From assembly GCF_009733795.1 (NCBI RefSeq), contig NZ_WNXX01000003.1, positions 219,514 to 283,513 of the forward strand: a DNA stretch of 64,000 bases, in the 5' to 3' direction. The notes under the pieces are model-generated. The model did not search any database. It saw nothing but the letters and a program-made list of their open reading frames with translations, and was not told the origin of the DNA. Positions 19,842-30,706 of the stretch are shown here, piece after piece (position 1 is the first letter of the stretch; each line of letters begins with the position of its first letter). A program made the position numbers and the translations under genes. Source of the stretch: Actinotalea caeni. Lineage in GTDB: Bacteria; Actinomycetota; Actinomycetes; Actinomycetales; Beutenbergiaceae.

Positions 19842-21286
19842 GGGACCGGGCCGACCGCCGGCTCGTCGGCGCCGGAGCCCACCGGGGGCAGCGTCCGGGT
19901 CGCGATGAGCCGTGCGTACCACCGGCCGGAGTCCTTGATCGTGCGCTCCTGGGTCTCGTAGTCCACCCGCACGATGCCGAAGCGCCGGTCGTAGCCGTAG
20001 CCCCACTCGAAGTTGTCCAGCAGCGACCACACGAAGTACCCGCGCACGTCGGCGCCGTCCTCGCGGGCGCGGCCGACGGCGTCGATGTGGTCGTGCAGGT
20101 ACCTCTCGCGCTCGATGTCGTGCACCCGCCCGTCGGGGCTGACGACGTCGTGGAAGGCCGCGCCGTTCTCGGTGATCATCATCGGGACGCCGGGGTGCTC
20201 CCGGTGCAGCCGCATCAGCAGGTCGTGCATGCCATGCGGGTCGATGTTCCACCCCATGGCGGTGTACGGCCCCGGCTGCTGCACGAACTCGACCTGGCCG
20301 TCGGTGCCGACCCACGGCGTCGCGCTGCTGTTGCCGTGCCCGTCGGCCTGCTGGGGCTCGCCCTCGCCGTCGAAGGCCCGCACCCGGGTGGTCGAGTAGT
20401 AGTTGACGCCGAGCAGGTCGAGGCGCTGCGCGATCAGGTCGGTGTCGCCGTCGCGCACGAACGAGAAGTCGCTGACGTGCGCGACGTCGTCGATCACGTC
20501 CTGCGGGTAGCCCTGGCCGAGCAGCGGTCCGAGGAACACGCGGTTGGCGAGCCCGTCGATCCGGCGCACCGCGTCCTGGTCTGCCTCGCTGTCGGGGTCG
20601 TCGGGACGGATCACGTGCAGGTTGAGCGTGATCGACAGCTGGGCACGGTCGCCGAGCTCCTCGCGGATCGCAGCGGCCGCGAGGCCGTGCGCGAGGTTGA
20701 GGTGGTGCACCGCGGCGAGCGCGGCCGCGGGCTCGGTGCGGCCCGGGGCGTGCACGCCCGAGGCGTAGCCGAGGTACGCCGAGCACCACGGCTCGTTGAG
20801 CGTGGTCCACACGGTGATCGCGTCACCGAGCTCGCGGGCCATCAGCCGCGCGTACTCGGCGAACGCATAGGCGGTGTCGCGGTTGGCCCAGCCGCCCTCG
20901 TCCTCGAGCTCCTGCGGCAGGTCCCAGTGGTAGAGGGTCACGACCGGGCGGATGCCGGCCTCGACGAGCGCCTCGACGAGGGTGCGGTAGAACGCCACCC
21001 CCTCGGGGTTGAGCGGGCCGCGGCCGCCCGGCTGCACGCGCGACCACGAGATCGAGAAGCGGTAGGCCTGCAGCCCGAGCTCGGACATGATCTCCAGGTC
21101 GGTGCGCCACCGGTGGTAGTGGTCGGCGGCCACGTCGCCGGTGTCGCCGTTGAGCGTGCGCCCCGGCGTGTGGGAGTAGGTGTCCCAGATCGACGGCGTC
21201 CGGCCGCCCTCGGCCGCGGCCCCCTCGATCTGGTAGGCCGCGGTGGCCGAGCCCCACAGGAAGTCGCTCGGGAAGGTCCTCGTCAT
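19838..21286 (-). CDS. GH1 beta-glucosidase
   Basis: 482 residues, cytoplasmic (no signal). Typical GH1 N-terminus [19 protein letters not shown], acid/base E165 in TLNEPW, nucleophile E373 in ITENG, and the aglycone/glucose contacts [18 protein letters not shown]. It cleaves beta-linked glucose from oligosaccharides such as cellodextrins. AGGAGG lies about 6 bp before ATG 21286. It is third in the GH42-GH31-GH1 run (52-bp gap after GH31), where it would remove unbranched glucose once xylose and galactose are gone. Confidence 0.95.
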   Translation of the reverse strand: MTRTFPSDFLWGSATAAYQIEGAAAEGGRTPSIWDTYSHTPGRTLNGDTGDVAADHYHRWRTDLEIMSELGLQAYRFSISWSRVQPGGRGPLNPEGVAFYRTLVEALVEAGIRPVVTLYHWDLPQELEDEGGWANRDTAYAFAEYARLMARELGDAITVWTTLNEPWCSAYLGYASGVHAPGRTEPAAALAAVHHLNLAHGLAAAAIREELGDRAQLSITLNLHVIRPDDPDSEADQDAVRRIDGLANRVFLGPLLGQGYPQDVIDDVAHVSDFSFVRDGDTDLIAQRLDLLGVNYYSTTRVRAFDGEGEPQQADGHGNSSATPWVGTDGQVEFVQQPGPYTAMGWNIDPHGMHDLLMRLHREHPGVPMMITENGAAFHDVVSPDGRVHDIERERYLHDHIDAVGRAREDGADVRGYFVWSLLDNFEWGYGYDRRFGIVRVDYETQERTIKDSGRWYARLIATRTLPPVGSGADEPAVGPVP

Positions 21287-21338
21287 CTCGTCTCCTCCTG
21301 CGCTCGCGGCCACCCGCTCGCGCGCCTGTCGTCCATGA

Positions 21339-23624
21339 TCACGCCTCGGGCGGCTCGTCCAGCGCGATCGTGACCTCACCCGCCTCGGCGTGGACAAGCC
21401 TGCCACCGACACGCACCGACCACTGCCCGCCGAGACCGTGCGCGCGTGCGCGCAGGATCCCACCCGTGACCCGGAGGTCGACGGTACCCGCAGAACCGGC
21501 ACCGTCCGACGTCGGCACGTCGACCTGCTGCACCAGACCCTCGTGCGGCTCGTAGACCTCGAGGACCAGACCCTCGCCGTAGTCGTAGTCGGGCCGGTCG
21601 CTGCGGGCGCCGCGCGCGATCACGCTCCCCGGCCGCACGAGCAGCGGCAGCGAGTGCGCGTCGTGACGCTCCCGGCGCCATCCGCCGCCCTCGACGACCT
21701 CCCCCGTGAGCAGCCGCGTCCAGCGCCCGGCAGGCAGGTAGTACTCGACCTCGCCGCCGGCGTCGAACACCGGGGCCACCAGCAGCGACGGCCCCAGCAT
21801 GTACTGGGTGTCGACCGTGGCGGCGCCGCGGTCGTCGGGGAACTCCAGCAGCATCGGGCGCATCACCGGGACGCCGTCGCGGCTCGCCTCCAGGCCGGCC
21901 GCCGCCAGGTAGGGCATCAGGGTGTTCTTCAGACGCGCGAACGTGCGTGTGACCGAGACCGCCTCCTCGTCGAACGCCCACGGCACCCGGTAGGAGTTCG
22001 ACCCGTGCAGGCGGCTGTGCGAGGACAGCAGCCCGAACGCGAGCCAGCGCTTGAACACCTCGGCGTCGGGCGTGCCCTCGAAGCCGCCGATGTCGTGCGA
22101 CCAGAACCCGAAGCCGGACAGCGCGAGCGACAGCCCGCCCCGCAGCGACTCGGCCATCGCCACGAACGTCGACTCGCAGTCGCCGCCCCAGTGCACCGGG
22201 AACTGCTGACCACCCGCGGTCGCCGCGCGCGCGAACAGCACGGCCTCGCCGCGGCCGCGACGCCGCTCGAGCAGCTCGAAGACGCAGCGGTTGTACAGCT
22301 GCGCGTAGTAGTTGTGCATCCGCTCGGGGTCCGAGCCGTCGTGCCACACGACGTCGGTGGGGACGCGCTCGCCGAAGTCGGTCTTGAGGGTGTCGACGCC
22401 CTGGTCGAGCAGCACCTCGAGCTTGTCCTGGAACCATCGCCACGCGTCGGGGTTCGTGAAGTCGACCAGCGCCATGCCGGCCTGCCACATGTCCCACTGC
22501 CACACGTCGCCGTTCGGCCGCCGCACCAGGTAGCCGAGCCGCGCCCCCTCCTCGAAGAGGTGCGAGCGCTGGGCGATGTAGGGGTTGATCCACGCCGAGA
22601 CCTTGAGGCCGCGCTCGTGCAGGCGTGCGAGCGTCCCCTCCGGGTCGGGGAAGGTGGCGGGGTCCCACACGAAGTCGCACCAGTGGAACTGCCGCATCCA
22701 GAAGCAGTCGAAGTGGAACACCGACAGCGGCAGCTCGCGCTCGGCCATGCCGTCGACGAACGACAGCACGGTCGCCTCGTCGTAGTCGGTGGTGAACGAC
22801 GTCGACAGCCACAGCCCGTAGGACCAGGTCGGCACGCGGGCCGGTCGCCCGGTCAGCGCGGTGTAGCGCCGCAGGATCTCCTTGGGCGTGGGCCCGTAGA
22901 CGACGTAGTAGCGCAGCCGCTGGCCGGCGACCGAGAACTGCGTGCGCGAGACGACCTCGGTGCCGACCTCGAACGAGACCCGCTCCGGGTGGTCGACGAA
23001 GACCCCGTAACCGGCGTCGGTGAGGTAGAACGGCACGTTCTTGTACGCCTGCTCGGACGCGGTCCCGCCGTCGGCGTTCCAGATGTCGACCGACTGGCCG
23101 TTCTTGACGAACGGCCCGAACCGCTCGCCGAGCCCGAACACGTGGTGCCCGACGCCGAGCGCGAGCTGCTCGCGCACGAACGGCCCGTCCGGCGTCTGCA
23201 GCGCGGCGAGACCGCGCTCGCCCGAGCTGGTGAGCACCCGGTCGGAGGCGAGGAAGTCCAGCTGCCAGGGCGCGTCCGTGCGCAGCCGCGCCGTCAGCGG
23301 GCCGGCCGTCAGCGTCGCGTGCTCACCCGGCGCCTCCGCACCCTTGACGACCACGGGGTCCGGGCTGGTGCGGACCTCGAACGCGGGACCGCGGTCCACC
23401 GTGCCGCGGAAGTGCTCGACCTGCACGCCGATGACACCGTCCATCGGCGAGTCCACCCGCACGGTCAGCTGCGGCAGGTTGAGAGAGTGCCGCCGCTCCG
23501 TGAGCGGCGCGGTCGCCGCGTAGGCCACCAGGGTGTCGTCGTGCACCTCGACGGTCTCGACGTGACGCGGCCGCAGCACCTCCACCCCGGGGAGCGTGAG
23601 CCAGTAGCCGTCGGTGAACTTCAT
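21339..23624 (-). CDS. yicI: GH31 alpha-xylosidase (YicI-type)
   Basis: 761 residues, cytoplasmic. The numbering runs in register with E. coli YicI as I recall it: nucleophile D416 (LKTDFGER), acid/base D482 (GGDCEST), and the residues that set xylose specificity, F277, C307, F308, W345 and K414. It should cut alpha-1,6-xylosyl residues from xyloglucan oligosaccharides or isoprimeverose. ATG 23624 overlaps the stop of the GH42 gene as ATGA. Its place between a beta-galactosidase and a beta-glucosidase fits stepwise xyloglucan breakdown. Confidence 0.95.
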   Translation of the reverse strand: MKFTDGYWLTLPGVEVLRPRHVETVEVHDDTLVAYAATAPLTERRHSLNLPQLTVRVDSPMDGVIGVQVEHFRGTVDRGPAFEVRTSPDPVVVKGAEAPGEHATLTAGPLTARLRTDAPWQLDFLASDRVLTSSGERGLAALQTPDGPFVREQLALGVGHHVFGLGERFGPFVKNGQSVDIWNADGGTASEQAYKNVPFYLTDAGYGVFVDHPERVSFEVGTEVVSRTQFSVAGQRLRYYVVYGPTPKEILRRYTALTGRPARVPTWSYGLWLSTSFTTDYDEATVLSFVDGMAERELPLSVFHFDCFWMRQFHWCDFVWDPATFPDPEGTLARLHERGLKVSAWINPYIAQRSHLFEEGARLGYLVRRPNGDVWQWDMWQAGMALVDFTNPDAWRWFQDKLEVLLDQGVDTLKTDFGERVPTDVVWHDGSDPERMHNYYAQLYNRCVFELLERRRGRGEAVLFARAATAGGQQFPVHWGGDCESTFVAMAESLRGGLSLALSGFGFWSHDIGGFEGTPDAEVFKRWLAFGLLSSHSRLHGSNSYRVPWAFDEEAVSVTRTFARLKNTLMPYLAAAGLEASRDGVPVMRPMLLEFPDDRGAATVDTQYMLGPSLLVAPVFDAGGEVEYYLPAGRWTRLLTGEVVEGGGWRRERHDAHSLPLLVRPGSVIARGARSDRPDYDYGEGLVLEVYEPHEGLVQQVDVPTSDGAGSAGTVDLRVTGGILRARAHGLGGQWSVRVGGRLVHAEAGEVTIALDEPPEA

Positions 23625-25645
23625 GTGAGCGCCTCTCTGAGCACGACGGTGCCGCCGGGCGGCACGGGGACACGGGCCTGGTGCTCGACGCCGTCGAGCA
23701 GGTCCAGGCAGGGTGTGCGCACCGGCACCTCGACCGCGGTGCGTCGGTGGTTGAGCACGAACGTGACGGGTCCGCGGCGGGCGACCTCGACGCCCGCGGG
23801 TACGGCCGCGACCGGGAGGCGGGGGGCGACGCCGCGACGCTCCGCGAGACCGAGCAACCAGCGCCGCAGCAGCACGTCGTCGGGGATCGTCGCCAGGTAG
23901 TGCAGCCGGTCGTCGCGGGAGCGCACGAGCGCGGGCAGGCCGTCGACGTCGCCGCCGTCGAACCGCGCGACGACGACGCCGTGGGTCGGGCGCAGCACCT
24001 CGGCCCACGTGCGCGCGGTCCCGGAGCCGACGTCCTCGGGGCTCGCCGGGTCGGGCACGAGCCCCACGGTGTCGTCGTCCCCGCCGCCACCGGGCAGCGG
24101 CCACCACTCCTCGCCCTCGGCACCCAGCAGGTCGGTGAACGGCGCCGGGAACGGCCCGGTGCGCACGCGGGCGTTCCCGTCGGCGACCGCCGAGAACGGC
24201 CCGAGCGCGAGGCAGCCGCCGTCGGTGACGTAGCGGCGCAGGCGCGCGGCGTCGTCGTCGGTGAGCAGGTACAGCTGCGGCGCGAGCACGAGCCGGTAGC
24301 CCTCGAGGTCGTCGCCCGGGTGCCGCACGTCGACGCCGACGCCGGTCTCCCAGAACGGCCGGTACCAGGCCTCGAGCTGCGGCAGCACCCGGAGGTGCTC
24401 GCTCGGGGTGGCGGGCTCCTCGGCCGCCCAGCGGCTCGGCCAGTCGTGCAGCAGCGCGACCTCGGCCCTCTCGTGCGTGCCCGCGACGTCGGCCAGCGCC
24501 GCCAGGTCCCGACCCAGCTGCTGGACCGCGCGGTGCAGCCGGGTCCCGGTGCCGGCGTGCGGCACCATCGCCGAGTGGAAGCGCTCGGGCCCGGCCGGCG
24601 AGGCGCGCCACTGGAAGGACAGCACGCCGTCCGCGCCGTGCGCGACGGCCCGCAGCGCGTCCTGGCGCATCACCGCCGTCGTCTTCGGCACGTTGTGGGG
24701 CCGCCAGCTCACCGCGCCCACCGCCTGCTCCATGAGCAGCCACGGCCCGTCGGCCAGCGACCGCATCAGGTCGTGCGTGAGCGCCGCGCGCACCGGTGAG
24801 CCGGGGTCGGCCGGGTCGGGGTAGCTGTCGTCACTGATCACGTCGAGATCGCCCGCCCAGCTGCGGTAGTCGGCGCCGCCGAAGAAGCCCATGAGATTCG
24901 TCGTCACCGGCCGGACGGCGTCGACCTCGCGGATCGCGTCACGCTCGGCCCGGTACAGCGCGAGCAGCGCGTCGGAGGCGAACCGGCGGTAGTCGAGCGT
25001 GTGGGCCGGGTGCAGCAGGTACGGCGCCCGCAACGGTGGCGCGACCTCCTCCCAGCGCGCGTACCGCTGGGACCACACCGCGGTCCCCCACGCGGCGTCG
25101 AGCGCCTCGACCGAGCCGTACCGGGCCCGCAGCCAGCCCCGGAACGCCTCGCCGCAGCGCGGGCACCAGCAGGTGGTGCCCAGCTCGTTGTTGACGTGCC
25201 ACATGACGACCGCCGGGTGGGCGGCCCAGCGCCGTGCGACGGCACGCGTGATCGCGAGCGCCCGCTCGCGGTAGGTGGGCGAGCTGGGGCAGAAGTGGGT
25301 CCGGGAGCCGTGGTGCAGCCGGTGCCCCGAGGCGTCGACCGGGAGCGTCTCGGGGTCGAGCCGGGCGAGCCACGGCGGCGGGCTCGCGGTCGGCGTCGCG
25401 AGGTCGACCTCGATGCCGGCGCCGTGCAGCAGGTCGAGCACCTCGTCCAGCCAGGCGGTCTCGACACGGTCCGGCTCGGGCTCCAGCAGCGCCCACGAGA
25501 ACACGCCGACCGTCACGGTCGTCACCCCCGCGGCTCGCATGGCGGCGACGTCCTCGCGCCACGTCGCGCGGTCCCACTGCTCGGGGTTGTAGTCGCCGCC
25601 GTAGCGCAGCCCGCGCGCCGGCAGCGCGCGTCGCGCGCCCGTCAC
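23621..25645 (-). CDS. GH42 beta-galactosidase
   Basis: 674 residues from GTG 25645 (family start RGLRYGGDYNPEQW). The extra 67 upstream codons cover the operator and are rejected. Acid/base E154 in VNNELG, nucleophile E306 in LLMEQAVG, and zinc-type cysteines C119, C159, C161, C164 (CWCPRC) are all present, followed by the GH42 trimerisation and C-terminal domains. No signal peptide, so it acts inside the cell on imported galactosides. First gene of the leftward operon; a LacI-type palindrome lies 29 bp upstream. Confidence 0.95.
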   Translation of the reverse strand: MTGARRALPARGLRYGGDYNPEQWDRATWREDVAAMRAAGVTTVTVGVFSWALLEPEPDRVETAWLDEVLDLLHGAGIEVDLATPTASPPPWLARLDPETLPVDASGHRLHHGSRTHFCPSSPTYRERALAITRAVARRWAAHPAVVMWHVNNELGTTCWCPRCGEAFRGWLRARYGSVEALDAAWGTAVWSQRYARWEEVAPPLRAPYLLHPAHTLDYRRFASDALLALYRAERDAIREVDAVRPVTTNLMGFFGGADYRSWAGDLDVISDDSYPDPADPGSPVRAALTHDLMRSLADGPWLLMEQAVGAVSWRPHNVPKTTAVMRQDALRAVAHGADGVLSFQWRASPAGPERFHSAMVPHAGTGTRLHRAVQQLGRDLAALADVAGTHERAEVALLHDWPSRWAAEEPATPSEHLRVLPQLEAWYRPFWETGVGVDVRHPGDDLEGYRLVLAPQLYLLTDDDAARLRRYVTDGGCLALGPFSAVADGNARVRTGPFPAPFTDLLGAEGEEWWPLPGGGGDDDTVGLVPDPASPEDVGSGTARTWAEVLRPTHGVVVARFDGGDVDGLPALVRSRDDRLHYLATIPDDVLLRRWLLGLAERRGVAPRLPVAAVPAGVEVARRGPVTFVLNHRRTAVEVPVRTPCLDLLDGVEHQARVPVPPGGTVVLREALT

Positions 25646-25674
25646 GAGGCCCGCCCCGCGCGCCGCCGTTCCGT

Positions 25675-25686
25675 CGAAGCGCTTCG
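25675..25686. promoter_or_regulatory. LacI-type operator 1 (CGAAGCGCTTCG)
   Basis: A 12-bp perfect palindrome with the central CG typical of LacI/GalR sites. It lies between the GH42 start (25645) and the divergent lacI start (25783). Nearly the same sequence occurs upstream of the ABC importer (30540) and the GH3 gene (30707). Confidence 0.7.
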
Positions 25687-25782
25687 GCTGGACGGGTGCG
25701 GGCGCGACGCGCTGACACCGGAGATCGCGTCGAACGACGTCGAAACCAGCGCTACCGTGGGCGCGGACGAGGAGGGGTGGCC

Positions 25783-26799
25783 ATGGTGACGATCGAGGAC
25801 GTCGCGCGACGGGCGGGTGTGGCGCCGTCGACCGTGTCGTACGCACTCAGCGGCAAGCGCTCGATCTCCGAGCGCACGCGCGAGCGCGTCGAACGGGCGG
25901 TCGCGGAGCTCGGCTACCGGCCGCACGCAGGCGCCCGTGCGCTGGCCTCGGCGCGCACCAGCACGCTGGGGCTGATGATCCCGCTGCGGCAGGGCGTCGA
26001 CGTCAACGTGATGATGCAGTTCGTGCTCGGCATCGTCACCCGGGCACGGGAGTTCGACCACGACGTCCTGCTCGTCACCCAGGACGAGGACGCCGGGCTC
26101 GAGCGCCTCACGGGCGGCCGCATGGTCGACGCGCTCATCCTCATGGACGTCGAGGCCGCCGACCCGCGCGTCGGCCGGGCCGCCCGGCTGGCGCAGCCCA
26201 CGATCCTCATCGGGCTCCCCGACGACCCGCAGGGCCTGCACTGCGTCGACTTCGACTTCGACGCCGCTGCGCGGCTGGCGGTGCGCCACCTCGCCGACCT
26301 CGGGCACACCTCGATCGGGCTCGTGGGTCCGCCGCCCGCGGTGCTCGAGCGGCACACCAGCTTCGCCGAGCGGCTGCTGCACGGCTTCCGCGAGCAGGTC
26401 GAGCGCTCCGGCGTGACCGGGCTCGTCGAGCTGACGCCGCCGACCCACGCGGGCGCGCTGGCCGCCGTCGAGGCGCTGCGTGGCGCGAGCGAGCCGCCCA
26501 CCGCGTTGGTCGTCCACAACGAGGCCGCGCTGCCGTGGGTCGTCGACGCGCTGCAGATGCACGGCGCGGGCATCCCCACGGACGTGTCGCTGGTCGCGAT
26601 CTGCCCCGCGGCCGTGGCGCAGAGCCAGTCCCGCCCGGTCTCCTTCATCGACCTCCCCGCGACCACGATCGGCGCCGTCGCCGTCGAGATGGCGATGGAC
26701 CGGCTCGAGGAGCAGGGCGGCGCCGCGGAGACCCGCCTGCTCGGCCCGGTGCTGGTCGACCAGGGGTCGACCGCTCCCCCGCCCCACGTCAGCCCTTGA
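25783..26799 (+). CDS. LacI-family transcriptional regulator
   Basis: 338 residues. N-terminal HTH (MVTIEDVARRAGVAPSTVSYALSGKRSISERTRERVERAV) with hinge helix near ARALASARTSTLGL, then a periplasmic-binding-protein-like sugar domain. GAGGAGGGG just upstream fixes ATG 25783. It sits inside the sugar locus, divergent from GH42 and convergent with the permease (11-bp overlap at the 3' ends). It is therefore the obvious regulator of the three palindromic operators at 25675, 30540 and 30707. Effector probably a xyloglucan-derived sugar (inference). Confidence 0.94.
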   Translation: MVTIEDVARRAGVAPSTVSYALSGKRSISERTRERVERAVAELGYRPHAGARALASARTSTLGLMIPLRQGVDVNVMMQFVLGIVTRAREFDHDVLLVTQDEDAGLERLTGGRMVDALILMDVEAADPRVGRAARLAQPTILIGLPDDPQGLHCVDFDFDAAARLAVRHLADLGHTSIGLVGPPPAVLERHTSFAERLLHGFREQVERSGVTGLVELTPPTHAGALAAVEALRGASEPPTALVVHNEAALPWVVDALQMHGAGIPTDVSLVAICPAAVAQSQSRPVSFIDLPATTIGAVAVEMAMDRLEEQGGAAETRLLGPVLVDQGSTAPPPHVSP

Positions 26800-27757
26800 C
26801 CGCGCCGAAGATGACGCCCTTGGTGAAGTGCCGCTGCACGAACGGGTAGACGACGAGGATCGGCACGACGGCGAGCACCATCACCGCCATCTTCACCGGC
26901 AGCCCTGTCACCGCGCCGGTCGCGACGTCGACCTGGCCCACGCCCGAGCCGGGCAGCGTGACGCCCTGCAGCACGTAGGAGCGCAGCACCAGCTGGAGCG
27001 GCCACTTCGCGTTGTCGTTGATGTAGAGCATCGCGTTGAAGAACGCGTTCCAGTAGCCGACGCCGTAGAACAGCGCGACGACGGCCACCACCGCCTTCGA
27101 CATCGGCAGCACGATCCTGCCGAGGATGCGCCAGTCGCCCGCGCCGTCGATCCGCGCCGCCTCGGTGATGGCGGGGTCGAGCCCCATGAAGAAGTTGCGC
27201 AGGATCAGCACGTTGAACGCCGACACGGCGCCCGGCAGGATCAGCGCCCAGTAGGTGTCGATCAGGCCCAGCCCCGAGACCAGCAGGTAGGTCGGGATCA
27301 TGCCGGCGCTGAAGAACATCGTGATGACCAGGACGAACAGGATCGGCCGGTGCCACAGCGACGACGGCCGCGACAGCCCGTAGGCGCACAGCACCGACAC
27401 GGTCGTCGAGAGCAGCGTGCCGACCGTGGTGACGCCGATCGACACCATGGTGGCGCGCGTGACGATGCCGCCCGCCAGGATCTGCCGGTAGGCCGCGAGC
27501 GTGATCTCGCCGGGCACGGTGACCAGCCCGCCGGCCTCGGTGATCGTCGCCTGCGTCGAGATGCTGGTGAGCACGACGGTGTAGAGCGGGAACAGCACGG
27601 CCAGGCAGATGAGCGTGAGCACCAGGCCCTTGGCGACGGCGCCGGGCAGGCTCGGCTGCTCCTGCCAGACGGGTCGGTGCCGGTTGCGCGGCCGACGGCG
27701 CGGCGCCACCGGGAGCGCAGGCGTCTGGGGCCCGGTCGGTGTCGAGACGGTCGTCAT
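26789..27757 (-). CDS. Carbohydrate ABC transporter permease (LplC/YtcP-like)
   Basis: 322 residues with six membrane helices and the EAA loop EAARIDGAGDWRILGRIVLP that docks the ATPase. A long Pro/Arg-rich N-terminal tail precedes helix 1. The LplC/YtcP subtype (MIPTYLLVSGLGLIDTYWALILPGAVSAFN) usually moves plant-derived oligosaccharides. Second permease of the importer; no ATPase gene in the operon, so a shared MsmK/MsmX-type ATPase encoded elsewhere is expected. Confidence 0.93.
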   Translation of the reverse strand: MTTVSTPTGPQTPALPVAPRRRPRNRHRPVWQEQPSLPGAVAKGLVLTLICLAVLFPLYTVVLTSISTQATITEAGGLVTVPGEITLAAYRQILAGGIVTRATMVSIGVTTVGTLLSTTVSVLCAYGLSRPSSLWHRPILFVLVITMFFSAGMIPTYLLVSGLGLIDTYWALILPGAVSAFNVLILRNFFMGLDPAITEAARIDGAGDWRILGRIVLPMSKAVVAVVALFYGVGYWNAFFNAMLYINDNAKWPLQLVLRSYVLQGVTLPGSGVGQVDVATGAVTGLPVKMAVMVLAVVPILVVYPFVQRHFTKGVIFGAVKG

Positions 27758-27860
27758 CGCAGGACTCCGCAGCGGTGGGGTCGGGCAGGACGGTGGGTGG
27801 TTGCGGCCGCCGGCGCGGGCGCGCCTGCTCGGGGCCGTGCGGCCGGAGGCTGGGTCGTGG

Positions 27861-28862
27861 TCATGCCCGCTGGTACACCCCTGCCTCGCCGAAGGCGTGC
27901 GCGAGCTTGTTGGCGCCGAGCACGAGCAGCAGGCTGATGACGCCCTTCATGAGGCCTGCGGCGGTCGCGAAGCCCCAGTCGCCGTTGATGACGCCCTGGT
28001 AGTAGACGAAGGTGTCGATCACCTCCGACACCTGGGCACCGACGGCGCCGCGCTGGAGGATCAGCTGCTCGAAACCGACCGTCAGCGCGTCACCCAGCCG
28101 CAGGATGAGCAGCAGCACCACGACCGGCCGCAGCGCGGGCAGCGTGATGTGCCACATCCGCCGCCACCGGTTGGCGCCGTCGACCACCGAGGCCTCGTAC
28201 AGCGCCGGGTCGACGGTCGAGAGCGCGGCGAGGAAGATGATGATGCCCCAGCCCGCGTCCTTCCAGATCGCCTGGCTCGTGATGAGCAGCAGGAAGGTGT
28301 CGGGGTTGGTCATCAGGTCGAAGGAGCCCCAGCCGTTGCGGGTGAGGATCTGGTTGACCAGACCGGCGCCGCCGAACATCTGCTGGAAGATCGTCACGAC
28401 CAGCACCCACGAGAAGAAGTGCGGCAGGTAGACGATCGACTGGATCGTCGTGCGGATCGCGGGCGTGAGCACGCTGTTGAGCAGCAGCGCCAGCGCGATC
28501 GGGATCGGGAAGTAGAAGACCAGCTGGAACCCGGTGATCACCAGCGTGTTGCGGACGGCGTGCAGGAACGCCGGGCTGCCGAGCACCCGCGCGAAGTTGT
28601 CCCACGCGACGAACGGCGACTCGGCGATCCCGACGTAGGGCGAGTAGTCCTGCCAGGCGACGATGTTGCCCGCCATCGGCACGTAGGCGAAGACGCCGAG
28701 CAGCAGCAGCGCCGGCAGCGTCATGACCACGAGCGAGCGGTCGCGCTGCCAGCGGGTGCGCAGCGGCACCGTGCGGCGCAGCGGCGGCGTGCTGCGCTGC
28801 GGGCGCGGCGCGGTGGCGACCGCCTCGGGGGCGGTCGCCACCGTCGTGGTCGAAGACGTCAC
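27861..28862 (-). CDS. Carbohydrate ABC transporter permease (LplB-like)
   Basis: 333 residues from GTG 28862, overlapping the stop of the binding-protein gene as GTGA. Six helices, with EAA loop EASVVDGANRWRRMWHITLP. LplB-type features include YLPHFFSWVLVV and the C-terminal VIDTFVYYQGV. Forms the membrane channel with the 26789-27757 product. About 100 bp of non-coding DNA separates the two permease genes. Confidence 0.93.
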   Translation of the reverse strand: MTSSTTTVATAPEAVATAPRPQRSTPPLRRTVPLRTRWQRDRSLVVMTLPALLLLGVFAYVPMAGNIVAWQDYSPYVGIAESPFVAWDNFARVLGSPAFLHAVRNTLVITGFQLVFYFPIPIALALLLNSVLTPAIRTTIQSIVYLPHFFSWVLVVTIFQQMFGGAGLVNQILTRNGWGSFDLMTNPDTFLLLITSQAIWKDAGWGIIIFLAALSTVDPALYEASVVDGANRWRRMWHITLPALRPVVVLLLILRLGDALTVGFEQLILQRGAVGAQVSEVIDTFVYYQGVINGDWGFATAAGLMKGVISLLLVLGANKLAHAFGEAGVYQRA

Positions 28863-30502
28863 TGCGCGTCCAGCACGTCCTGGTAGAACTGCCGCAGCTC
28901 CTCGCCGCCGGAGCTGCGCCAGGTCTCGATCGCCGCGTCGAGGTCGTCGATCGACCGGCGCCCGCGCGAGATGTCCTTCTCGAGGTCCTCGATCGGCTGG
29001 TTGAGCGAGCCGAACCGGTTGGGCTCGGTGATCTGCATGCCGAAGAAGGCCGGGTCCTGCACGTACTGGGCGGCGTCGGCCATCCAGGTGCAGAACGCCT
29101 CGACGAACCCGGGGTACTGCACCTTGGCGTTGACGACCGGCGGGTCGGCGAGGAAGACGTAGGTGGGCTGCAGCTCGGTCGCGGCGAGCTCGGTCGGGAC
29201 CGGCAGCCCCTGGTCGTCGGTCTCGTAGTGCACGCCCTCGACGCCGTAGTTGATCAGCGCGTACTCGGTGGTGCCGAAGGGCGCGGCAAGGAAGTCGGCG
29301 ACCGCGAGCATCTCGGCGACCTTGTCCTTGTCGTCGGTCGCCTTGATGAACGACAGGATGTTCGCGGGGTTGCCCTTCCACAGCACCGGGGTGCCGCCGT
29401 CGGCGGCGACCGGCGGGAACGGTCGCTGCGAGTAGGTGGGGTTGCTGCCGAGCTGGCGCGCGAGCGCCTCGTGCCAGCCGCCGACGCCGTCGGAGGAGAT
29501 CAGCACCTGCCCGGACTCGAACCGCGCCTTGGCGTCGCCGGAGTTGTCGGCGACCGCGTCGGGGTGCACCGAGCCCTGCGCGAACAGCCTCGCGTTCCAC
29601 TCCAGCGCCGCGCGGTACTCCTCGGTCTCGATCCGGTGGGTGAGCGTGCCGTCGTCCTCGATGCGCCACTTCGGGACGACGCCGTGGATGAGGGTCGCCG
29701 CGTTCCAGAGGTCGTTGGCCGCCCAGCGCCGGCCGTTCGTCAGCTCCGCGCACAGCTCGAGCAGCTCCTCGGCGGTCGTCGGGAGCTCGGTGATGCCCTC
29801 CTCCTCGAAGACGTCGTCGCGGTAGAAGATCGCGTCGGTGATGATCTCGCCCGGGAACGGCAGCGCCTTGAGCTTGCCGTCGAAGACGCAGAACCGCCAG
29901 ACGTCGGTGGGGATGTTGGCGAGGTGCGGGTAGGAGCGCACGGCGTCGCCCGCGAGGAACGGCGTGAGGTCCTCGAAGAGCGACTCGACCGCCTGGTCGA
30001 ACCGGGGCGGGATGTTCCAGGTCGGGATGCACACCCAGTCCGGCACGTCGTCGGCGCTGGCGAGCACCGCCGCGAGCTTGTCGCCGTAGGTGTTGCCGTC
30101 GCTGATCTGGAACTCGATCGTCGAGCCGATCGCGGCGTTGACGGCGTCGTAGTACTGGTTGCCGACCGTGGGCGGGATCGCGCCCCAGAGCGGCGTCATC
30201 GCCGTGAAGGTCGAGCCCGAGCCGGGCGGCGTCTCATAGGCCTGCACGAGCTCCGACGGGATCGTCGCGAAGCCCGCGGTCGAGCCGTTGACGCTCGGGA
30301 AGTCGGGCTCGACGTAGTCCAGCGGCAGGTAGGCCGGCAGCACGTCGTCGGACGCGACGCCCGCCGAGCTCGACGGCGCGTCGGAGCCGCTGCCACCGGT
30401 GCGGCAGCCCGCGAGCGCGGCGGAGCCGACGACACCTGCGCCGACGAGGGTGAGGAAGGTGCGTCGGCTGTGACCGCCGACGGGTGCCCGGGAAGGTGTC
30501 AT
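28859..30502 (-). CDS. Sugar-binding lipoprotein of ABC transporter (LplA-type)
   Basis: 547 residues. The N-terminus has a twin-arginine-like motif (SRRTFLTLVGAG) and a lipobox LAGC, so it is an exported, lipid-anchored receptor. The large two-lobe substrate-binding protein shows the LplA/YtcQ hallmarks: ALPFPGEIITDAIFYRDDVFEEEGI, WKGNPANILSFIK. GGAG lies about 9 bp before ATG 30502; the open frame above it is promoter DNA. First gene of the importer operon, preceded by LacI operator 2 at 30540. Ligand probably a xyloglucan oligosaccharide, judged from neighbours only. Confidence 0.92.
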   Translation of the reverse strand: MTPSRAPVGGHSRRTFLTLVGAGVVGSAALAGCRTGGSGSDAPSSSAGVASDDVLPAYLPLDYVEPDFPSVNGSTAGFATIPSELVQAYETPPGSGSTFTAMTPLWGAIPPTVGNQYYDAVNAAIGSTIEFQISDGNTYGDKLAAVLASADDVPDWVCIPTWNIPPRFDQAVESLFEDLTPFLAGDAVRSYPHLANIPTDVWRFCVFDGKLKALPFPGEIITDAIFYRDDVFEEEGITELPTTAEELLELCAELTNGRRWAANDLWNAATLIHGVVPKWRIEDDGTLTHRIETEEYRAALEWNARLFAQGSVHPDAVADNSGDAKARFESGQVLISSDGVGGWHEALARQLGSNPTYSQRPFPPVAADGGTPVLWKGNPANILSFIKATDDKDKVAEMLAVADFLAAPFGTTEYALINYGVEGVHYETDDQGLPVPTELAATELQPTYVFLADPPVVNAKVQYPGFVEAFCTWMADAAQYVQDPAFFGMQITEPNRFGSLNQPIEDLEKDISRGRRSIDDLDAAIETWRSSGGEELRQFYQDVLDAQ

Positions 30503-30539
30503 CGCTCTGCAACTCCTTTGTGACAGCGACCGCACGTTG

Positions 30540-30553
30540 TCGAAGCGGTTCGA
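30540..30553. promoter_or_regulatory. LacI-type operator 2 (TCGAAGCGGTTCGA)
   Basis: 14-bp palindrome with one mismatch, 38 bp upstream of the binding-protein gene start. Same consensus as operators 1 and 3. Confidence 0.65.
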
Positions 30554-30706
30554 CGGGACTATAGCCACGGACGCCGCAACCGGACAAGGGTTCGTCGTGC
30601 CCGCCAGGCGTCAGCTGCGCTCGGATCGCTGCGACGCTGCGCGTACGGGGGCTCGACGCAGTCGGCGCGCAGGCTCTAGGCTTGGCCGACACTGGCGCCG
30701 GAGTGA

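Noticed and set aside
25646..25846. N-terminal extension of the GH42 protein
   Set aside because: It would translate the LacI operator and promoter; family members start at the GTG 25645 region.
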